NCBI RefSeq assembly: GCF_016714285.1
Contig: NZ_JADJNN010000006.1
Coordinates: 124,001-188,000 of the forward strand
Origin: Nannocystis sp.
GTDB taxonomy: Bacteria; Myxococcota_A; Polyangia; Nannocystales; Nannocystaceae
Direction: 5' to 3'
DNA: 64,000 bases
Shown one piece after another: positions 41,722-50,644 of the stretch. The translations under genes and the position numbers were made by a program. Position 1 is the first letter of the stretch. The number at the start of each line of letters is the position of its first letter. The notes below the pieces were generated by a model, which was not told the origin of the DNA, did no database searches, and was given only the letters and a program-made list of their open reading frames with translations.

Positions 41722-42588
41722 ATGAGCCCGACCGTCCGCTGCGGCCTCGTCCAGTGCAGCAACCCGATCAACGACGAGAGCGTCCCCGTGGCCAGGATCC
41801 AGCAGGCGATGCTCGACAAGCACATCCCCTTCATCGAGGCCGCCGCCGCCCGCGGCGTGCAGATCCTCTGCCTGCAGGAGATCTTCAACGGCCCCTACTT
41901 CTGCCCCGGCCAGGACCGCCGCTGGTACGCCGCCGCCGAGACGATCCCCGGACCCACCACCCACCTCATGGCCGAGCTGGCCAAGAAGCTCGGCATGGCG
42001 ATCGTCGTGCCGCTCTATGAGGAGCACATGCGCGGGGTCTACTACAACACCGCCGCCGTCATCGACGCCGACGGCACCTACCTCGGCAAGTACCGCAAGC
42101 AGCACATCCCCCAGACCGCCGGCTTCTGGGAGAAGTACTTCTTCCGCCCCGGCGACGGCGGCTACCCGGTGTTCCGCACCCAGTTCGCCACCATCGGGGT
42201 CTACATCTGTTACGACCGCCACTTCCCCGAGGGGGCCCGCGCCCTCGGCCTCAACGGCGCCGAGATCGTGTTCAACCCCAGCGCCACCGTCGCCGGCCTC
42301 AGCCAGTACCTGTGGAAGCTCGAGCAGCCGGCCCACGCCGTCGCCAACGGCTACTTCGTCGGCGCCATCAACCGCGTCGGCACCGAGGCCCCGTGGAACA
42401 TCGGCAAGTTCTACGGCACCAGCTACTTCGTCAACCCGCGCGGCCAGATCATCGCCGAGGCCAGCGAGGACAACGACGAGCTCGTGGTCGCCGACCTCGA
42501 CCTCGGCATGATCGACGAGGTCCGCCAGACCTGGCAGTTCTACCGCGACCGCCGCCCCGACGCCTACGCCGACCTGGTCCGCCCCTGA
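41722..42588 (+). CDS. beta-ureidopropionase / N-carbamoyl-amino acid amidohydrolase
   Basis: A 288-residue nitrilase-superfamily enzyme with the full Glu-Lys-Cys triad: Glu53 (LQEIFN), Lys126 (KYRKQHIP) and Cys163 (ICYDRHFPE). NPSATVAGLSQYLWKLEQPAHA matches beta-ureidopropionases and N-carbamoylputrescine amidases. It would hydrolyse N-carbamoyl-beta-alanine to beta-alanine, CO2 and ammonia. The dihydropyrimidinase gene starts 30 bases downstream, making the pathway assignment strong. GAGGAGAAAC before the ATG is a good ribosome site. Confidence 0.92.
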   Translation: MSPTVRCGLVQCSNPINDESVPVARIQQAMLDKHIPFIEAAAARGVQILCLQEIFNGPYFCPGQDRRWYAAAETIPGPTTHLMAELAKKLGMAIVVPLYEEHMRGVYYNTAAVIDADGTYLGKYRKQHIPQTAGFWEKYFFRPGDGGYPVFRTQFATIGVYICYDRHFPEGARALGLNGAEIVFNPSATVAGLSQYLWKLEQPAHAVANGYFVGAINRVGTEAPWNIGKFYGTSYFVNPRGQIIAEASEDNDELVVADLDLGMIDEVRQTWQFYRDRRPDAYADLVRP

Positions 42589-42618
42589 TCGCATCAACCT
42601 GAACCAAAGGACAGCTCC

Positions 42619-43992
42619 ATGCCCGGCGTCGTCATCCGCAACGGAACCATCGTCACCGCCCTCGACCAGTACGTCGCCGACATCTACTGCGAGGACGGCA
42701 AGATCACCGCGATCGGTCCGTCACTGTCGGTGCCGCAGGGCAGCGAGGTCATCGACGCCTCCGGCCAGTACGTGTTCCCGGGCGGCATCGACGCCCACAC
42801 CCACATGGAGCTGCCCTTCATGGGCACCGTCTCCGCCGACGACTTCTTCACCGGCACCGCCGCCGGGGTCGCCGGCGGCACCACCACGATCCTCGACTTC
42901 ATCATCCCCAACCGCAACCAGAGCCTGCTCGCGGCCCGCGACTTCTGGATGAACAACGCCAAGAAGGCCGTCGCCGACTACGGCTTCCACATGGCCGTCA
43001 CCTGGTACGGCGAGCAGGTCGAGAAGGAGATGCGCCAGGTCCACGCCGAGGACGGCATCAGCTCCTTCAAGGTCTTCATGGCCTACACCGGGGCCATCGG
43101 CGTCGACGACGACGAGATGATCGGCGTCATCGACACCGCCGCCAGCCTCGGCGCCCTGGTCACCGCCCACTGCGAGCACGGCCTCGCCGTCCAGGCGCTC
43201 CAGCGCAAGTTAGTCGCCGCCGGCAAGACCACCCCGCACTACCACGCCGAGAGCCGCCCCTCGTGGGTCGAGGGCGAGGCCACCAACCGCGCCATCATGC
43301 TGGCCAAGTGCGCCGGCCAGCCGATCTACATCGTCCACCTCACCTGCCGCGAGTCGATGGAGGCCGTCGCCCGCGCCCGCGCGGAGGGCCAGCTCGTCTA
43401 CGTCGAGACCTGCCCGCAGTACCTCCTCCTCGACGACCGCGTCTACGACAAGCCCGACTTCGAGGGCGCCGCCTACGTCATGAGCCCGCCGATCCGCCCG
43501 ATCGGCCACCAGGACGTGCTGTGGAGCGCCCTCGGCTGCGGCCTCATCCACACCGTCGCCACCGACCACTGCCCCTTCCGGCAACACGACCAGAAGCGCA
43601 TGGGCCTCCACGACTTCACCAAGATCCCCAACGGCGCCGCCGGCATCGAGAACCGCATGCCGCTCATGTACACCTACGGCGTCGCCGCCGGCCGCCTCAC
43701 CCTGCAGCAGTTCGTCGACACCTGCTGCACCCGCCCCGCCAAGATCTTCGGCCTCTACCCGCGCAAGGGCGCCATCCTCGTCGGCTCCGACGCCGACCTC
43801 TTCGTCTACGACCCCACCCCCCGCAGCACCATCTCCGCCGCGACCCACCGCCACAACTGCGACCGCAACATCTTCGAGGGCTTCGCCATCCAGGGCGCCG
43901 TCACCCACACCATCGTCGCCGGCCGCCTCCAATTCAAGCACGGCGACCTCCGCGTCGAACGCGGCGCGGGTCGCTATCTCCATCGCACCTGA
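42619..43992 (+). CDS. hydA: dihydropyrimidinase
   Basis: A 457-residue amidohydrolase of normal size. GGIDAHTHMELPFMG provides the first metal-binding histidines, SSFKVFMAYTG carries the carboxylated lysine, AHCEHG and VHLTC further ligands, and ATDHCPF the metal Asp. It hydrolyses 5,6-dihydrouracil/-thymine to N-carbamoyl-beta-amino acids, the substrate of its upstream neighbour. AAAGGACAGC is the ribosome site. The dihydropyrimidine dehydrogenase needed for the first step is not in the window. Confidence 0.95.
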   Translation: MPGVVIRNGTIVTALDQYVADIYCEDGKITAIGPSLSVPQGSEVIDASGQYVFPGGIDAHTHMELPFMGTVSADDFFTGTAAGVAGGTTTILDFIIPNRNQSLLAARDFWMNNAKKAVADYGFHMAVTWYGEQVEKEMRQVHAEDGISSFKVFMAYTGAIGVDDDEMIGVIDTAASLGALVTAHCEHGLAVQALQRKLVAAGKTTPHYHAESRPSWVEGEATNRAIMLAKCAGQPIYIVHLTCRESMEAVARARAEGQLVYVETCPQYLLLDDRVYDKPDFEGAAYVMSPPIRPIGHQDVLWSALGCGLIHTVATDHCPFRQHDQKRMGLHDFTKIPNGAAGIENRMPLMYTYGVAAGRLTLQQFVDTCCTRPAKIFGLYPRKGAILVGSDADLFVYDPTPRSTISAATHRHNCDRNIFEGFAIQGAVTHTIVAGRLQFKHGDLRVERGAGRYLHRT

Positions 43993-44006
43993 CCAGGAAG
44001 CCAACC

Positions 44007-44020
44007 TGACCTTCAGGACA
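44007..44020. repeat. dispersed hairpin variant TGACC-TTCA-GGACA
   Basis: A one-mismatch copy 15 bases after the dihydropyrimidinase stop, between two co-directional genes. Confidence 0.5.
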
Positions 44021-44136
44021 GCCGAACGAGGCCCGAGTCCGCCGCCGCGATTGCCGTTTCCAGAACGAGACGACGGACAATGCGCGGTAATTCGTGATGT
44101 CCACGCGCGTCGCTGCATGCGACAGTCCGCGGGATC

Positions 44137-45159
44137 ATGACAACCCCGCGTGCTCGGCCCCTCTGGTCCCTCGTGCTCGTCCCCTGGCTGGGCCTCACGC
44201 CCCTCGCCACCGCGACCGCTGCAGCGCCGCAGCCCGCGACGTCGGCCCCGAGCACCCCGCCCGCGCCGCCGGTAGGACCACAGCCGGCCCCCGCCGCCGA
44301 GCCCGCGCCGCGCCACCGCCTCATCTACAGCAACACCCTGGTCGTCCGGGTCAACCCGCTCGGCCTCGAGGACCGCTTCGCCCTGATGTACCGCCGCCGC
44401 CTCAGCGCCCGCACCGGCAAGCTCTGGGACGACACCTACTTCGGCATCGGCATCACCCCGACCTTCGCCCCGACGATCACCCGCGTCGGCCCGACCGTGA
44501 TGCTGGTCCCGCTGGCGATCCTCCAGCTGCGCGCCAGCTACTACTTCGTCGGCAACTACGGCGGCCAGAGCTTCAAGCCCCACCCCTTCGACTCGCCCAC
44601 CGACGACTACGGCCCCGCCACCATCAAGGCCCGCGCCGACGCCAAGCAGGGCATCAACACCTACGGCGGCCAGGCCGAGCTCTCCGCCCTCTTCCAGGTC
44701 AAGTTCGGCCCGATCGCCCTCATCGACGAGGTGATCTTCTTCCGCAACATGATCAAGCTGCCCCCCGGCCAGGATGTCTACTACGACATCCGCCACGACA
44801 TCCTGGCCCCCAACCAGGGCTGGTTCCTCAGCAACGACTCCAGCCTCGTCTACGTCAACACCAAGCTGCGCCTCAACGCCGGCGTGCGCGCGACCTACTA
44901 CCACGTGTTCTATCCGGACGCGGCCTACGAACCCGGCGACGTCAAGAGCAACAGCAACAACGACCACGCCCGCATCGGCCCGCTGATCTCCTACGCCTTC
45001 AAGGACCGCCCCGAACGCCGCTTCACCAAGCCCACCCTGTTCTTCGCCGCCCAGTGGTGGGTCAAGCACCGCTACCGCACCGGCCAGGAGGTCAGCCAGG
45101 CCCTGCCCATGTTCATCCTCGGCTTCTCCTTCACCGGCGAACTGTGGCGCCGGACGTAG
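44137..45159 (+). CDS. putative outer-membrane beta-barrel protein
   Basis: A 340-residue protein with a signal peptide (LVLVPWLGLTPLATATAAA) and an Ala/Pro linker, then about 280 residues with alternating polar and aromatic strands: RHRLIYSNTLVVRVNPLGLE, YFGIGITPTFAPTITRVGP, LRASYYFVGNYGG, YVNTKLRLNAGVRATYYHVF and QWWVKHRYRTGQE. The final MFILGFSFTGELW fits a closing strand. I do not know the family. The next gene is a clear paralogue. Confidence 0.72.
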   Translation: MTTPRARPLWSLVLVPWLGLTPLATATAAAPQPATSAPSTPPAPPVGPQPAPAAEPAPRHRLIYSNTLVVRVNPLGLEDRFALMYRRRLSARTGKLWDDTYFGIGITPTFAPTITRVGPTVMLVPLAILQLRASYYFVGNYGGQSFKPHPFDSPTDDYGPATIKARADAKQGINTYGGQAELSALFQVKFGPIALIDEVIFFRNMIKLPPGQDVYYDIRHDILAPNQGWFLSNDSSLVYVNTKLRLNAGVRATYYHVFYPDAAYEPGDVKSNSNNDHARIGPLISYAFKDRPERRFTKPTLFFAAQWWVKHRYRTGQEVSQALPMFILGFSFTGELWRRT

Positions 45160-45200
45160 CCCGACCCGCAGCTCCGCACCATCGCAGGACCCAAAAGACC

Positions 45201-45214
45201 TGTCTCAAGAGACA
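45201..45214. repeat. dispersed hairpin variant TGTCT-CAAG-AGACA
   Basis: A fully paired stem with T/A instead of C/G in the fifth pair, in the gap between the two tandem beta-barrel genes. Confidence 0.6.
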
Positions 45215-45270
45215 TACACGACATGACTTCGCTGTGTACGCACGAATGACGACGTGCGACATTTGCTTCG

Positions 45271-46506
45271 ATGTTCCCCTCCTGGGCTCGCTGCTCCCTC
45301 TCCACACTCCTTTTCCTCCAACTCCTCGCCCCGGACGCCCACGCGCAGACACCGGCGGCACCAGCGCCCACCGCCGCGCCGACAACCGCACCAGCCCCCA
45401 CCGCCGCCCCCACACCGGCACCAGCACCAGCACCCGCGCCCACCCCCGCGCCCACCAGCGAACCTGTCCCTACGGCCAGCCCCGCCGAACCTGTCCCTAC
45501 GGCCAGCCCCGCCGAACCTGTCCCATCGGCCAGCCCCAGCGAACCTGTCCCTGCGGCCAGCCCCGCCGAGCCGACCCCCACCGCCTCCGCCGCGATCCCT
45601 GGCATGCCCGACGACATGCCCGATGACGTCGCCGTCCCCAAGACCGCCGAGCTCCAGCCGCGTCACCGCATCATCTACGCCAACACCCTCGTCGCCCGCT
45701 TCAACCCGCTCGGCGTCGAGGACCGCGTCAGCTTCATGTACCACCGCCGCCTCACCACGCGGCACGGCAAGCTGTGGGACGACACCCACTTCGGCATCGG
45801 CCTCACCCCGAGCTTCGCGCCCTCGATCATCCGCCTCGGCGGCACGGCCGAGCTGGTCCCGCTGGCGATCCTCCACCTCAAGGCCAGCTACTACTTCATC
45901 TCCTACTTCGGCTCGCAGGAGTTCAAGGCCCACGCCTTCGACTCGCCCAACGACGACTTCAGCTGGGAGACGATCAAGGAGCGCTCCGAGGCCAAGCAGG
46001 GCCTCAGCACCTACGGCGGCCAGGCCGAGCTCAGCGCCCTCCTGCAGTTCAAGTTCGGCCCGATCGCCGTCCGCAACGAGCTGACCTTCTTCCACAACCT
46101 GATCAAGCTGCCAGGCAAGAACGACGTCTTCTACGACCTCCGCCACGACGTCATGGCCCCGGCCCAGGGCTGGCTGCTCGGCAACGACAGCGACATCCTC
46201 TACATCAACCAGAAGATCCGCCTCACCGCCGGCGTGCGCGCGACCTACTTCCACATGTTCTACCCGGACAGCGTCTACGAGCCCGGCGACGTCAAGAGCA
46301 ACAGCAACGACCACGCCCGCGTCGGCCCGCTCATCGCCTACACCTTCAAGGACCGCCCCGCCAAGCGCTTCATGCGGCCCACGCTCTACTTGCTCGCCCA
46401 GTGGTGGGTCAAGCACCGCTACCGCACCGGCCAGGAGATAAACCAAGGCATCCCCCTGCTGGTGCTCGGCTTCTCCTTCACCGGCGAGCTGTTTAAAAAA
46501 GACTGA
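45271..46506 (+). CDS. putative outer-membrane beta-barrel protein, paralogue with extended linker
   Basis: A 411-residue protein with signal peptide (LSTLLFLQLLAPDAHAQ). A long Ala/Pro/Thr linker (about 28-115) includes four 9-residue repeats EPVPTASPA. The barrel domain matches the previous gene nearly strand for strand: RHRIIYANTLVARFNPLGVE, FGIGLTPSFAPSIIRLGG, RLTAGVRATYFHMFYPDS, ARVGPLIAYTFKDRP and QWWVKHRYRTGQE. Tandem duplication with different linker lengths is evident. The linker might cross peptidoglycan or hold a partner (inference). Confidence 0.74.
   Translation: MFPSWARCSLSTLLFLQLLAPDAHAQTPAAPAPTAAPTTAPAPTAAPTPAPAPAPAPTPAPTSEPVPTASPAEPVPTASPAEPVPSASPSEPVPAASPAEPTPTASAAIPGMPDDMPDDVAVPKTAELQPRHRIIYANTLVARFNPLGVEDRVSFMYHRRLTTRHGKLWDDTHFGIGLTPSFAPSIIRLGGTAELVPLAILHLKASYYFISYFGSQEFKAHAFDSPNDDFSWETIKERSEAKQGLSTYGGQAELSALLQFKFGPIAVRNELTFFHNLIKLPGKNDVFYDLRHDVMAPAQGWLLGNDSDILYINQKIRLTAGVRATYFHMFYPDSVYEPGDVKSNSNDHARVGPLIAYTFKDRPAKRFMRPTLYLLAQWWVKHRYRTGQEINQGIPLLVLGFSFTGELFKKD
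45460..45567 (+). repeat. four 27-bp tandem repeats containing the hairpin core
   Basis: Units 45460-45486, 45487-45513, 45514-45540 and 45541-45567 each encode about EPVPTASPA. Each unit holds TGTCC-N4-GGCCA, a near copy of the dispersed hairpin (second arm GGCCA in place of GGACA), as if such an element had been amplified in frame. Confidence 0.8.
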
Positions 46507-46517
46507 TCACCTCCCCC

Positions 46518-47444
46518 TCAGCGGGGGCCCGGCGCGCGCGTCAGCATCGCCGCGTAGATCGCCCCCAGCGACAGCAAGGTCCCGCTGACCTCGTAGCCGC
46601 CGAACGGCTCGGCGAACACGACGACGCCCCAGATCGTCGCCAGCACCGGCTGCAGCAGCAACAGCAGCGAGCCGGTCGCCGCCGGCACGACCGTCATCCC
46701 CCGCGAGATCGCGACCCAGCCGCCGACGTGCGCGCCGACCCCGAGCAGCAAGAGCAGCCCGAGGTCGCGCCCCCCGGGCCACGGGATCGACTCGCCCGTG
46801 ACCGCCGCCGCCGCGAACAGCAGCACCGCCGCCACCGCGCAGGTCACCCAGAGATTCGCCGCCAGCGACAGCCGCCGGACCTCACGCTGGCTCGCTCGCA
46901 GACACAGGTAGTAGCCCGCGTAGAACACCCCCGTCGCCAGCCCGAGCCCGATCCCATGCAAATGCAAGGGGCTCGCCGCGATCCCCGGGATCGCCAGCAA
47001 CACCACCCCGAGCAGCGCCAACCCGGCGCACAGCGCCAGCCGCCAGCTGAGGCGCTCGCCGAGCAGCAGCGCCGACAGCAGCGCGACCCAGAACACCTGC
47101 GTGTTCGCCAGCAGCGTCGCCAGCCCGGTGCCCGAGAGCAGGATGCTGCGGTGCCACACGTACAGATCGCCCGCGTAGCAAGCCCCCGCCGCGACCGCGT
47201 ACAACCACGCCCGACCCGAGGCCCCCGTCGCCGCCGTCGCCGGCGTACGCCCGCGCGCGACCACCACCCACGCCCCGAGAGCCGCCGCCGCGAAGCCGCA
47301 GCGGTACGCCCCGATCGCCGAGGGCCCGAGCGAGATCCACTTCACGAACAGCGCCGTCACGCTGATCACCGCCGCCCCGATCGCCACCAGCGCCAGCGCC
47401 CGCCCGCGCGTCAGCGTGTCGTCCGATCGATCGCCCCCGGCCAT
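46518..47444 (-). CDS. EamA/DMT-family transporter
   Basis: A 308-residue membrane protein with ten hydrophobic segments in two repeated halves. First half: ALALVAIGAAVISVTALFVKW, AYRCGFAAAALGAW, ILLSGTGLATLLANTQVFWV. Second: GIGLGLATGVFYAGYYLCL, LLLLLGVGAHVGGWVAIS, LLLLLQPVLATIWGVVVFAEPF. This is the EamA plan (TC 2.A.7) for export of metabolites; substrate unknown. The ATG at 47444 begins a short hydrophilic leader. It converges with the beta-barrel gene, 11 bases apart, and is divergent from the GNAT gene. Confidence 0.87.
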   Translation of the reverse strand: MAGGDRSDDTLTRGRALALVAIGAAVISVTALFVKWISLGPSAIGAYRCGFAAAALGAWVVVARGRTPATAATGASGRAWLYAVAAGACYAGDLYVWHRSILLSGTGLATLLANTQVFWVALLSALLLGERLSWRLALCAGLALLGVVLLAIPGIAASPLHLHGIGLGLATGVFYAGYYLCLRASQREVRRLSLAANLWVTCAVAAVLLFAAAAVTGESIPWPGGRDLGLLLLLGVGAHVGGWVAISRGMTVVPAATGSLLLLLQPVLATIWGVVVFAEPFGGYEVSGTLLSLGAIYAAMLTRAPGPR

Positions 47445-47528
47445 CGGCGACGCGTGTACACCCGCCGTCCGCCGCGGTCCAGATGCCGCTCGCTCGCCCG
47501 CGCAGCGGCGCGCGACCCTTGCCCGGTG

Positions 47529-48047
47529 ATGCTGCTCCGCCCGGCGACCCTGCACGACCTGCCCGCGCTCCACGGCATCGAGCGCTCGGCGACCGAGCTC
47601 TACTACGAGGCCGGCTTCTCGCCCGCGCAGATCGACCCGCGCAGCGAGGCCGAGATACGCCAGCTGCTCAAGTACACCACCGTGCTGCTCGCCTGCGACG
47701 ACGACCTCCCGATCGGCTACGCCAGCTACTACACCCGCGGCCCCTTCCTCCACCTCGAGGAGATCGCCGTCCACCGCGAGCACCGACGTCGCGGCGTCGG
47801 CCTCGCGCTGGCCCGCCAGGCCCTCGCCGCCGCCCAGGCCGACCCGCAGTGCACCCACGTCTCGCTGGTCGCCTACCGCCGCGCCCGCTGGGCGATCGCC
47901 CTCTACACCCGCCTCGGCTTTGACTTCCTCGACCCCGCCAGCGCCCCCCCGCAGGCCGAGCTGCTGCAGGAGATCGTCGCCATCGAGGCCGCCGCCGGAC
48001 TCGCCAGCGAGTGCCGCGTCGCCATGATCCGCCCCGCCCTGCGCTGA
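47529..48047 (+). CDS. GNAT-family N-acetyltransferase
   Basis: A 172-residue GNAT. LHLEEIAVHREHRRRGVGLAL contains the acetyl-CoA binding Q/RxxGxG/A-type loop, and LVAYRRARWAIALYTRLGF the last conserved helix and strand. It transfers acetyl from acetyl-CoA to an unknown amine. The ATG at 47529 directly follows an in-frame GTG (47526), which may also serve. The last 20 codons are duplicated downstream, outside the gene. Confidence 0.88.
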   Translation: MLLRPATLHDLPALHGIERSATELYYEAGFSPAQIDPRSEAEIRQLLKYTTVLLACDDDLPIGYASYYTRGPFLHLEEIAVHREHRRRGVGLALARQALAAAQADPQCTHVSLVAYRRARWAIALYTRLGFDFLDPASAPPQAELLQEIVAIEAAAGLASECRVAMIRPALR

Positions 48048-48127
48048 GTACGACGCGTCGCCACAGGCCGCCGCCGGACTCGCCAGCGAGTGCCGCGTCG
48101 CCATGATCCGCCCCGCCCTGCGCTGAG
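47986..48127 (+). repeat. 63-bp duplication of the GNAT gene 3' end
   Basis: Bases 47986-48048 and 48065-48127 are identical copies offset by 79 bases. The first encodes the last 20 residues and stop of the acetyltransferase, the second is non-coding and ends 13 bases before the methyltransferase start. With the duplication at 2645-2756 this is the second such event at a gene end. Confidence 0.92.
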
Positions 48128-48128
48128 C

Positions 48129-48134
48129 TACCCT
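48129..48134 (+). promoter_or_regulatory. -10-like box TACCCT before a GTG start
   Basis: TACCCT ends 6 bases before the GTG at 48141 with no ribosome site between, the same arrangement as at the other suspected leaderless genes. Confidence 0.35.
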
Positions 48135-48140
48135 GCCCGT

Positions 48141-49049
48141 GTGCGACGCGACGCCCACGAGCAGAACCGCCGGTCCTGGAACCTCGTCATCCCGGCCCAC
48201 GACAGCCACAAGCGCGACCAGGCCGCCTTCCTGCGCGCCGGCGGCCACACCCTGTTCCCCGACGAGCTCGCCCTGCTCGGCGTCGATACCGCCACATGGC
48301 CCGAGAACCATGTCCCTCCGGACATGTCCCCCGAGACAGGCCCGCTCGCCGGCCTCGATCTCCTGCACCTGCAGTGCAACGTCGGCCAGGACACGCTCTC
48401 GCTCGCCCAGCTCGGCGCCCGCGTCACCGGCGTCGACATCAGCGACGAGGCGATCGCCCGCGCCACCGCCCTCGCCGCGGCCGCCGGGCTCCCGGCGAGC
48501 TTCATCCGCGCCGACATCTACGACTTCCTCGCCGCCGCGACGCCCCGCTTCGACCTCGCCTTCGCCAGCTACGGCGCCCTGCCCTGGCTGTCCGACCTCG
48601 AGCTCTGGGCCGCCGGCGTGGCCGCGAGCCTGCGCCCCGGCGGCCGCCTCGTCCTCCTCGAGTTCCACCCGATCGCCTTCATCTTCGACGAGCAGCTGCG
48701 CCCCGCCTACCCCTACTTCGGCCGCGGCCAGCCCACCGTCAACCAGACCGGCGTCGGCGACTACGTGGCCGCCTCCGGCCCGCTGCTCGCCCCCTCCGGC
48801 TGGCAACCCGGCGTCGCCGACTTCCACAACCCCGAGCCCTGCCACGAGTTCCAGTGGACCATCGCCGACTGGGTCAGCGCGGTGCTCCGCGCCGGCCTGG
48901 TCCTCGAGCAGCTGCGCGACTACCCCCACGCCAACGGCTGCCAGATCTTCGACAACATGCGCCCCCTCCCCGGCCGCCGCTTCGCCATGCCCCCCGGCGC
49001 CCCCGACCTCCCGCTCATGTGCGGCCTGGTCGCCCGCAAACCCCGCTGA
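48141..49049 (+). CDS. SAM-dependent class I methyltransferase
   Basis: A 302-residue methyltransferase. LLHLQCNVGQDTLSLAQLGA is motif I (variant of ExGxGxG), VTGVDISDEAI follows as the acidic SAM-ribose site, and FDLAFASYGALPWL, with LRPGGRLVLLEFHP, gives motifs II and III. The target is unknown. The GTG at 48141 is the best start after the duplicated GNAT tail. A perfect dispersed hairpin with extended arms encodes HVPPDM before motif I, where relatives usually have a variable loop. Confidence 0.83.
   Translation: MRRDAHEQNRRSWNLVIPAHDSHKRDQAAFLRAGGHTLFPDELALLGVDTATWPENHVPPDMSPETGPLAGLDLLHLQCNVGQDTLSLAQLGARVTGVDISDEAIARATALAAAAGLPASFIRADIYDFLAAATPRFDLAFASYGALPWLSDLELWAAGVAASLRPGGRLVLLEFHPIAFIFDEQLRPAYPYFGRGQPTVNQTGVGDYVAASGPLLAPSGWQPGVADFHNPEPCHEFQWTIADWVSAVLRAGLVLEQLRDYPHANGCQIFDNMRPLPGRRFAMPPGAPDLPLMCGLVARKPR
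48309..48326. repeat. dispersed hairpin CATGTCC-CTCC-GGACATG
   Basis: The longest perfect stem of the family (7 bp), core TGTCC-N4-GGACA at 48311-48324, inside the methyltransferase gene and read CAT GTC CCT CCG GAC ATG. Confidence 0.85.
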
Positions 49050-49130
49050 GCGACGCCGGTCGACGACTCATGCGGCGAGCAAGAGCTCTAGCCACCCGCC
49101 CCTCATCGGCAGTAAAACCCTCCAGCCGCC

Positions 49131-50630
49131 ATGCCATCGCCCGCCCCGCCGTTCCCAGCGCGCAGCCACGACTTCGCCCCCTACGCCCCCTGCCCCAACT
49201 GGATCGCCGGCGCCTGGACGCCCGCCGCCTCGGGCGAGACCCTCCCGGTCTACAACCCGCGCCACGCCGAGGTCATGGGCCACGTCGCGCTGTCCGGCGC
49301 CGCCGACGTCGCCCGCGCCGTCGCGGCCGCCAAGGCCGCCTTCCCCGCGTGGCGCGACACCCCGCTCAAGGAGCGCGTCCAGGTCCTGTTCCGCCTCAAG
49401 GCCCTCATGGAGCGCGACCTCGACGAGCTCGCCTGGCTCGTCTCGCACGAGAACGGCAAGGTCCTCCCCGAGGCCAAGGGCGACGTGCTCAAGGGCATCG
49501 AATGCCTCGAGTTCGGCCTCTCCCTCGAAAACATGGCCCAGGGCGAACAGCTCGACGTCAGCCGCGGCATCAACTGCAGCACCACCCACGAGCCCCTCGG
49601 CGTGTGCGCCGGCGTCGTCCCCTTCAACTTCCCCGTGATGGTCCCGCTGTGGATGCTCCCGCAGGCGCTCGCGGCCGGCAACACCTTCGTCCTCAAGCCC
49701 TCCGAGGTCGTCCCCTACGGCGCCCTCAAGCTCGCCAGCCTGCTGCAGGAGGCCGGCCTCCCCGACGGCGTGTTCAACACCGTCAACGGCAGCCAGCCCG
49801 CCGTCGAGGCGCTCGTCGACCACCCGGACGTCAAGGCGATGGCCTTCGTCGGCTCCACGAAGGTCGCCAAGCTCCTCTATGCCCGCGGCGCCGCCCTCGG
49901 CAAGCGCATGCTCTGCCTCGGCGGCGCCAAGAACCACCTCCTCGTCGTCCCCGACGCCGACCCCGAGCTCACCGCGACCACCGTGGTCGCGTCCGCCTAC
50001 GGCTGCGCCGGCCAGCGCTGCATGGCCGCCTCGCTCATGATCGCCGTCGGCGAGATCCAGCCGATCATCGACCAGATCGCCAGCATCACCCGCAAGCTCA
50101 AGCTCGGCGAGGACATGGGCCCCGTCATCTCGAGCGCCGCCGTCGACCGCATCCACCGCTACATCGACGGCGCCGAGCAGCTCGGCGCGAAGGTCCTGGT
50201 CGACGGCCGCCGCGTCGCCGCACCAGGCGGCAAGGGCTGGTGGGTCGGCCCCACGATCCTCGACCACGTCCGCCCCGAGATGCCCGCCGGCTGCGAGGAG
50301 ATCTTCGGCCCGGTGCTCTCGATCATCCGCGCCCGCAGCGTCGACGAGGCGATCGCCATCGAGAACGCCAGCCCCTACGGCAACGCCGCCTCGATCTTCA
50401 CCAGCTCCGGCGCCGTCGCCCGCCACTGCATCGAGCGCTTCCAGGCCGGCATGTGCGGCGTCAACGTCGGCGTCCCCGTGCCCCGCGAACCGTTCGGCTT
50501 CGGCGGCTGGAACGACAGCCTGTTCGGCCAGGGCGACCTCACCGGCTACGACGGCTTCCGCTTCTGGACCCGCCCGCGCAAGCTCACCTCGCGCTGGTCC
50601 CTCAGCAAAGACGCCACCTGGATGTCCTGA
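49131..50630 (+). CDS. mmsA: CoA-acylating methylmalonate/malonate-semialdehyde dehydrogenase
   Basis: A 499-residue aldehyde dehydrogenase. Catalytic Cys297 lies in GCAGQRCMA, the hallmark of MmsA; VVPFNFPVMVPLWMLPQALA, FVGSTKVAKLLY, GGAKNHLLV and the C-terminal DGFRFWTRPRKLTSRW are typical of the CoA-dependent group. It converts malonate or methylmalonate semialdehyde to acetyl- or propionyl-CoA with NAD and CoA. The aminotransferase 15 bases downstream could make malonate semialdehyde from beta-alanine, linking both to the pyrimidine genes at 41.7-44 kb; valine and inositol breakdown are alternatives. Confidence 0.93.
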   Translation: MPSPAPPFPARSHDFAPYAPCPNWIAGAWTPAASGETLPVYNPRHAEVMGHVALSGAADVARAVAAAKAAFPAWRDTPLKERVQVLFRLKALMERDLDELAWLVSHENGKVLPEAKGDVLKGIECLEFGLSLENMAQGEQLDVSRGINCSTTHEPLGVCAGVVPFNFPVMVPLWMLPQALAAGNTFVLKPSEVVPYGALKLASLLQEAGLPDGVFNTVNGSQPAVEALVDHPDVKAMAFVGSTKVAKLLYARGAALGKRMLCLGGAKNHLLVVPDADPELTATTVVASAYGCAGQRCMAASLMIAVGEIQPIIDQIASITRKLKLGEDMGPVISSAAVDRIHRYIDGAEQLGAKVLVDGRRVAAPGGKGWWVGPTILDHVRPEMPAGCEEIFGPVLSIIRARSVDEAIAIENASPYGNAASIFTSSGAVARHCIERFQAGMCGVNVGVPVPREPFGFGGWNDSLFGQGDLTGYDGFRFWTRPRKLTSRWSLSKDATWMS

Positions 50631-50644
50631 ACATAAGGCCCACC

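Noticed and set aside
45460..45567. CRISPR-like array
   Set aside because: The repeats are directly adjacent, in frame and without spacers; they encode a protein linker.
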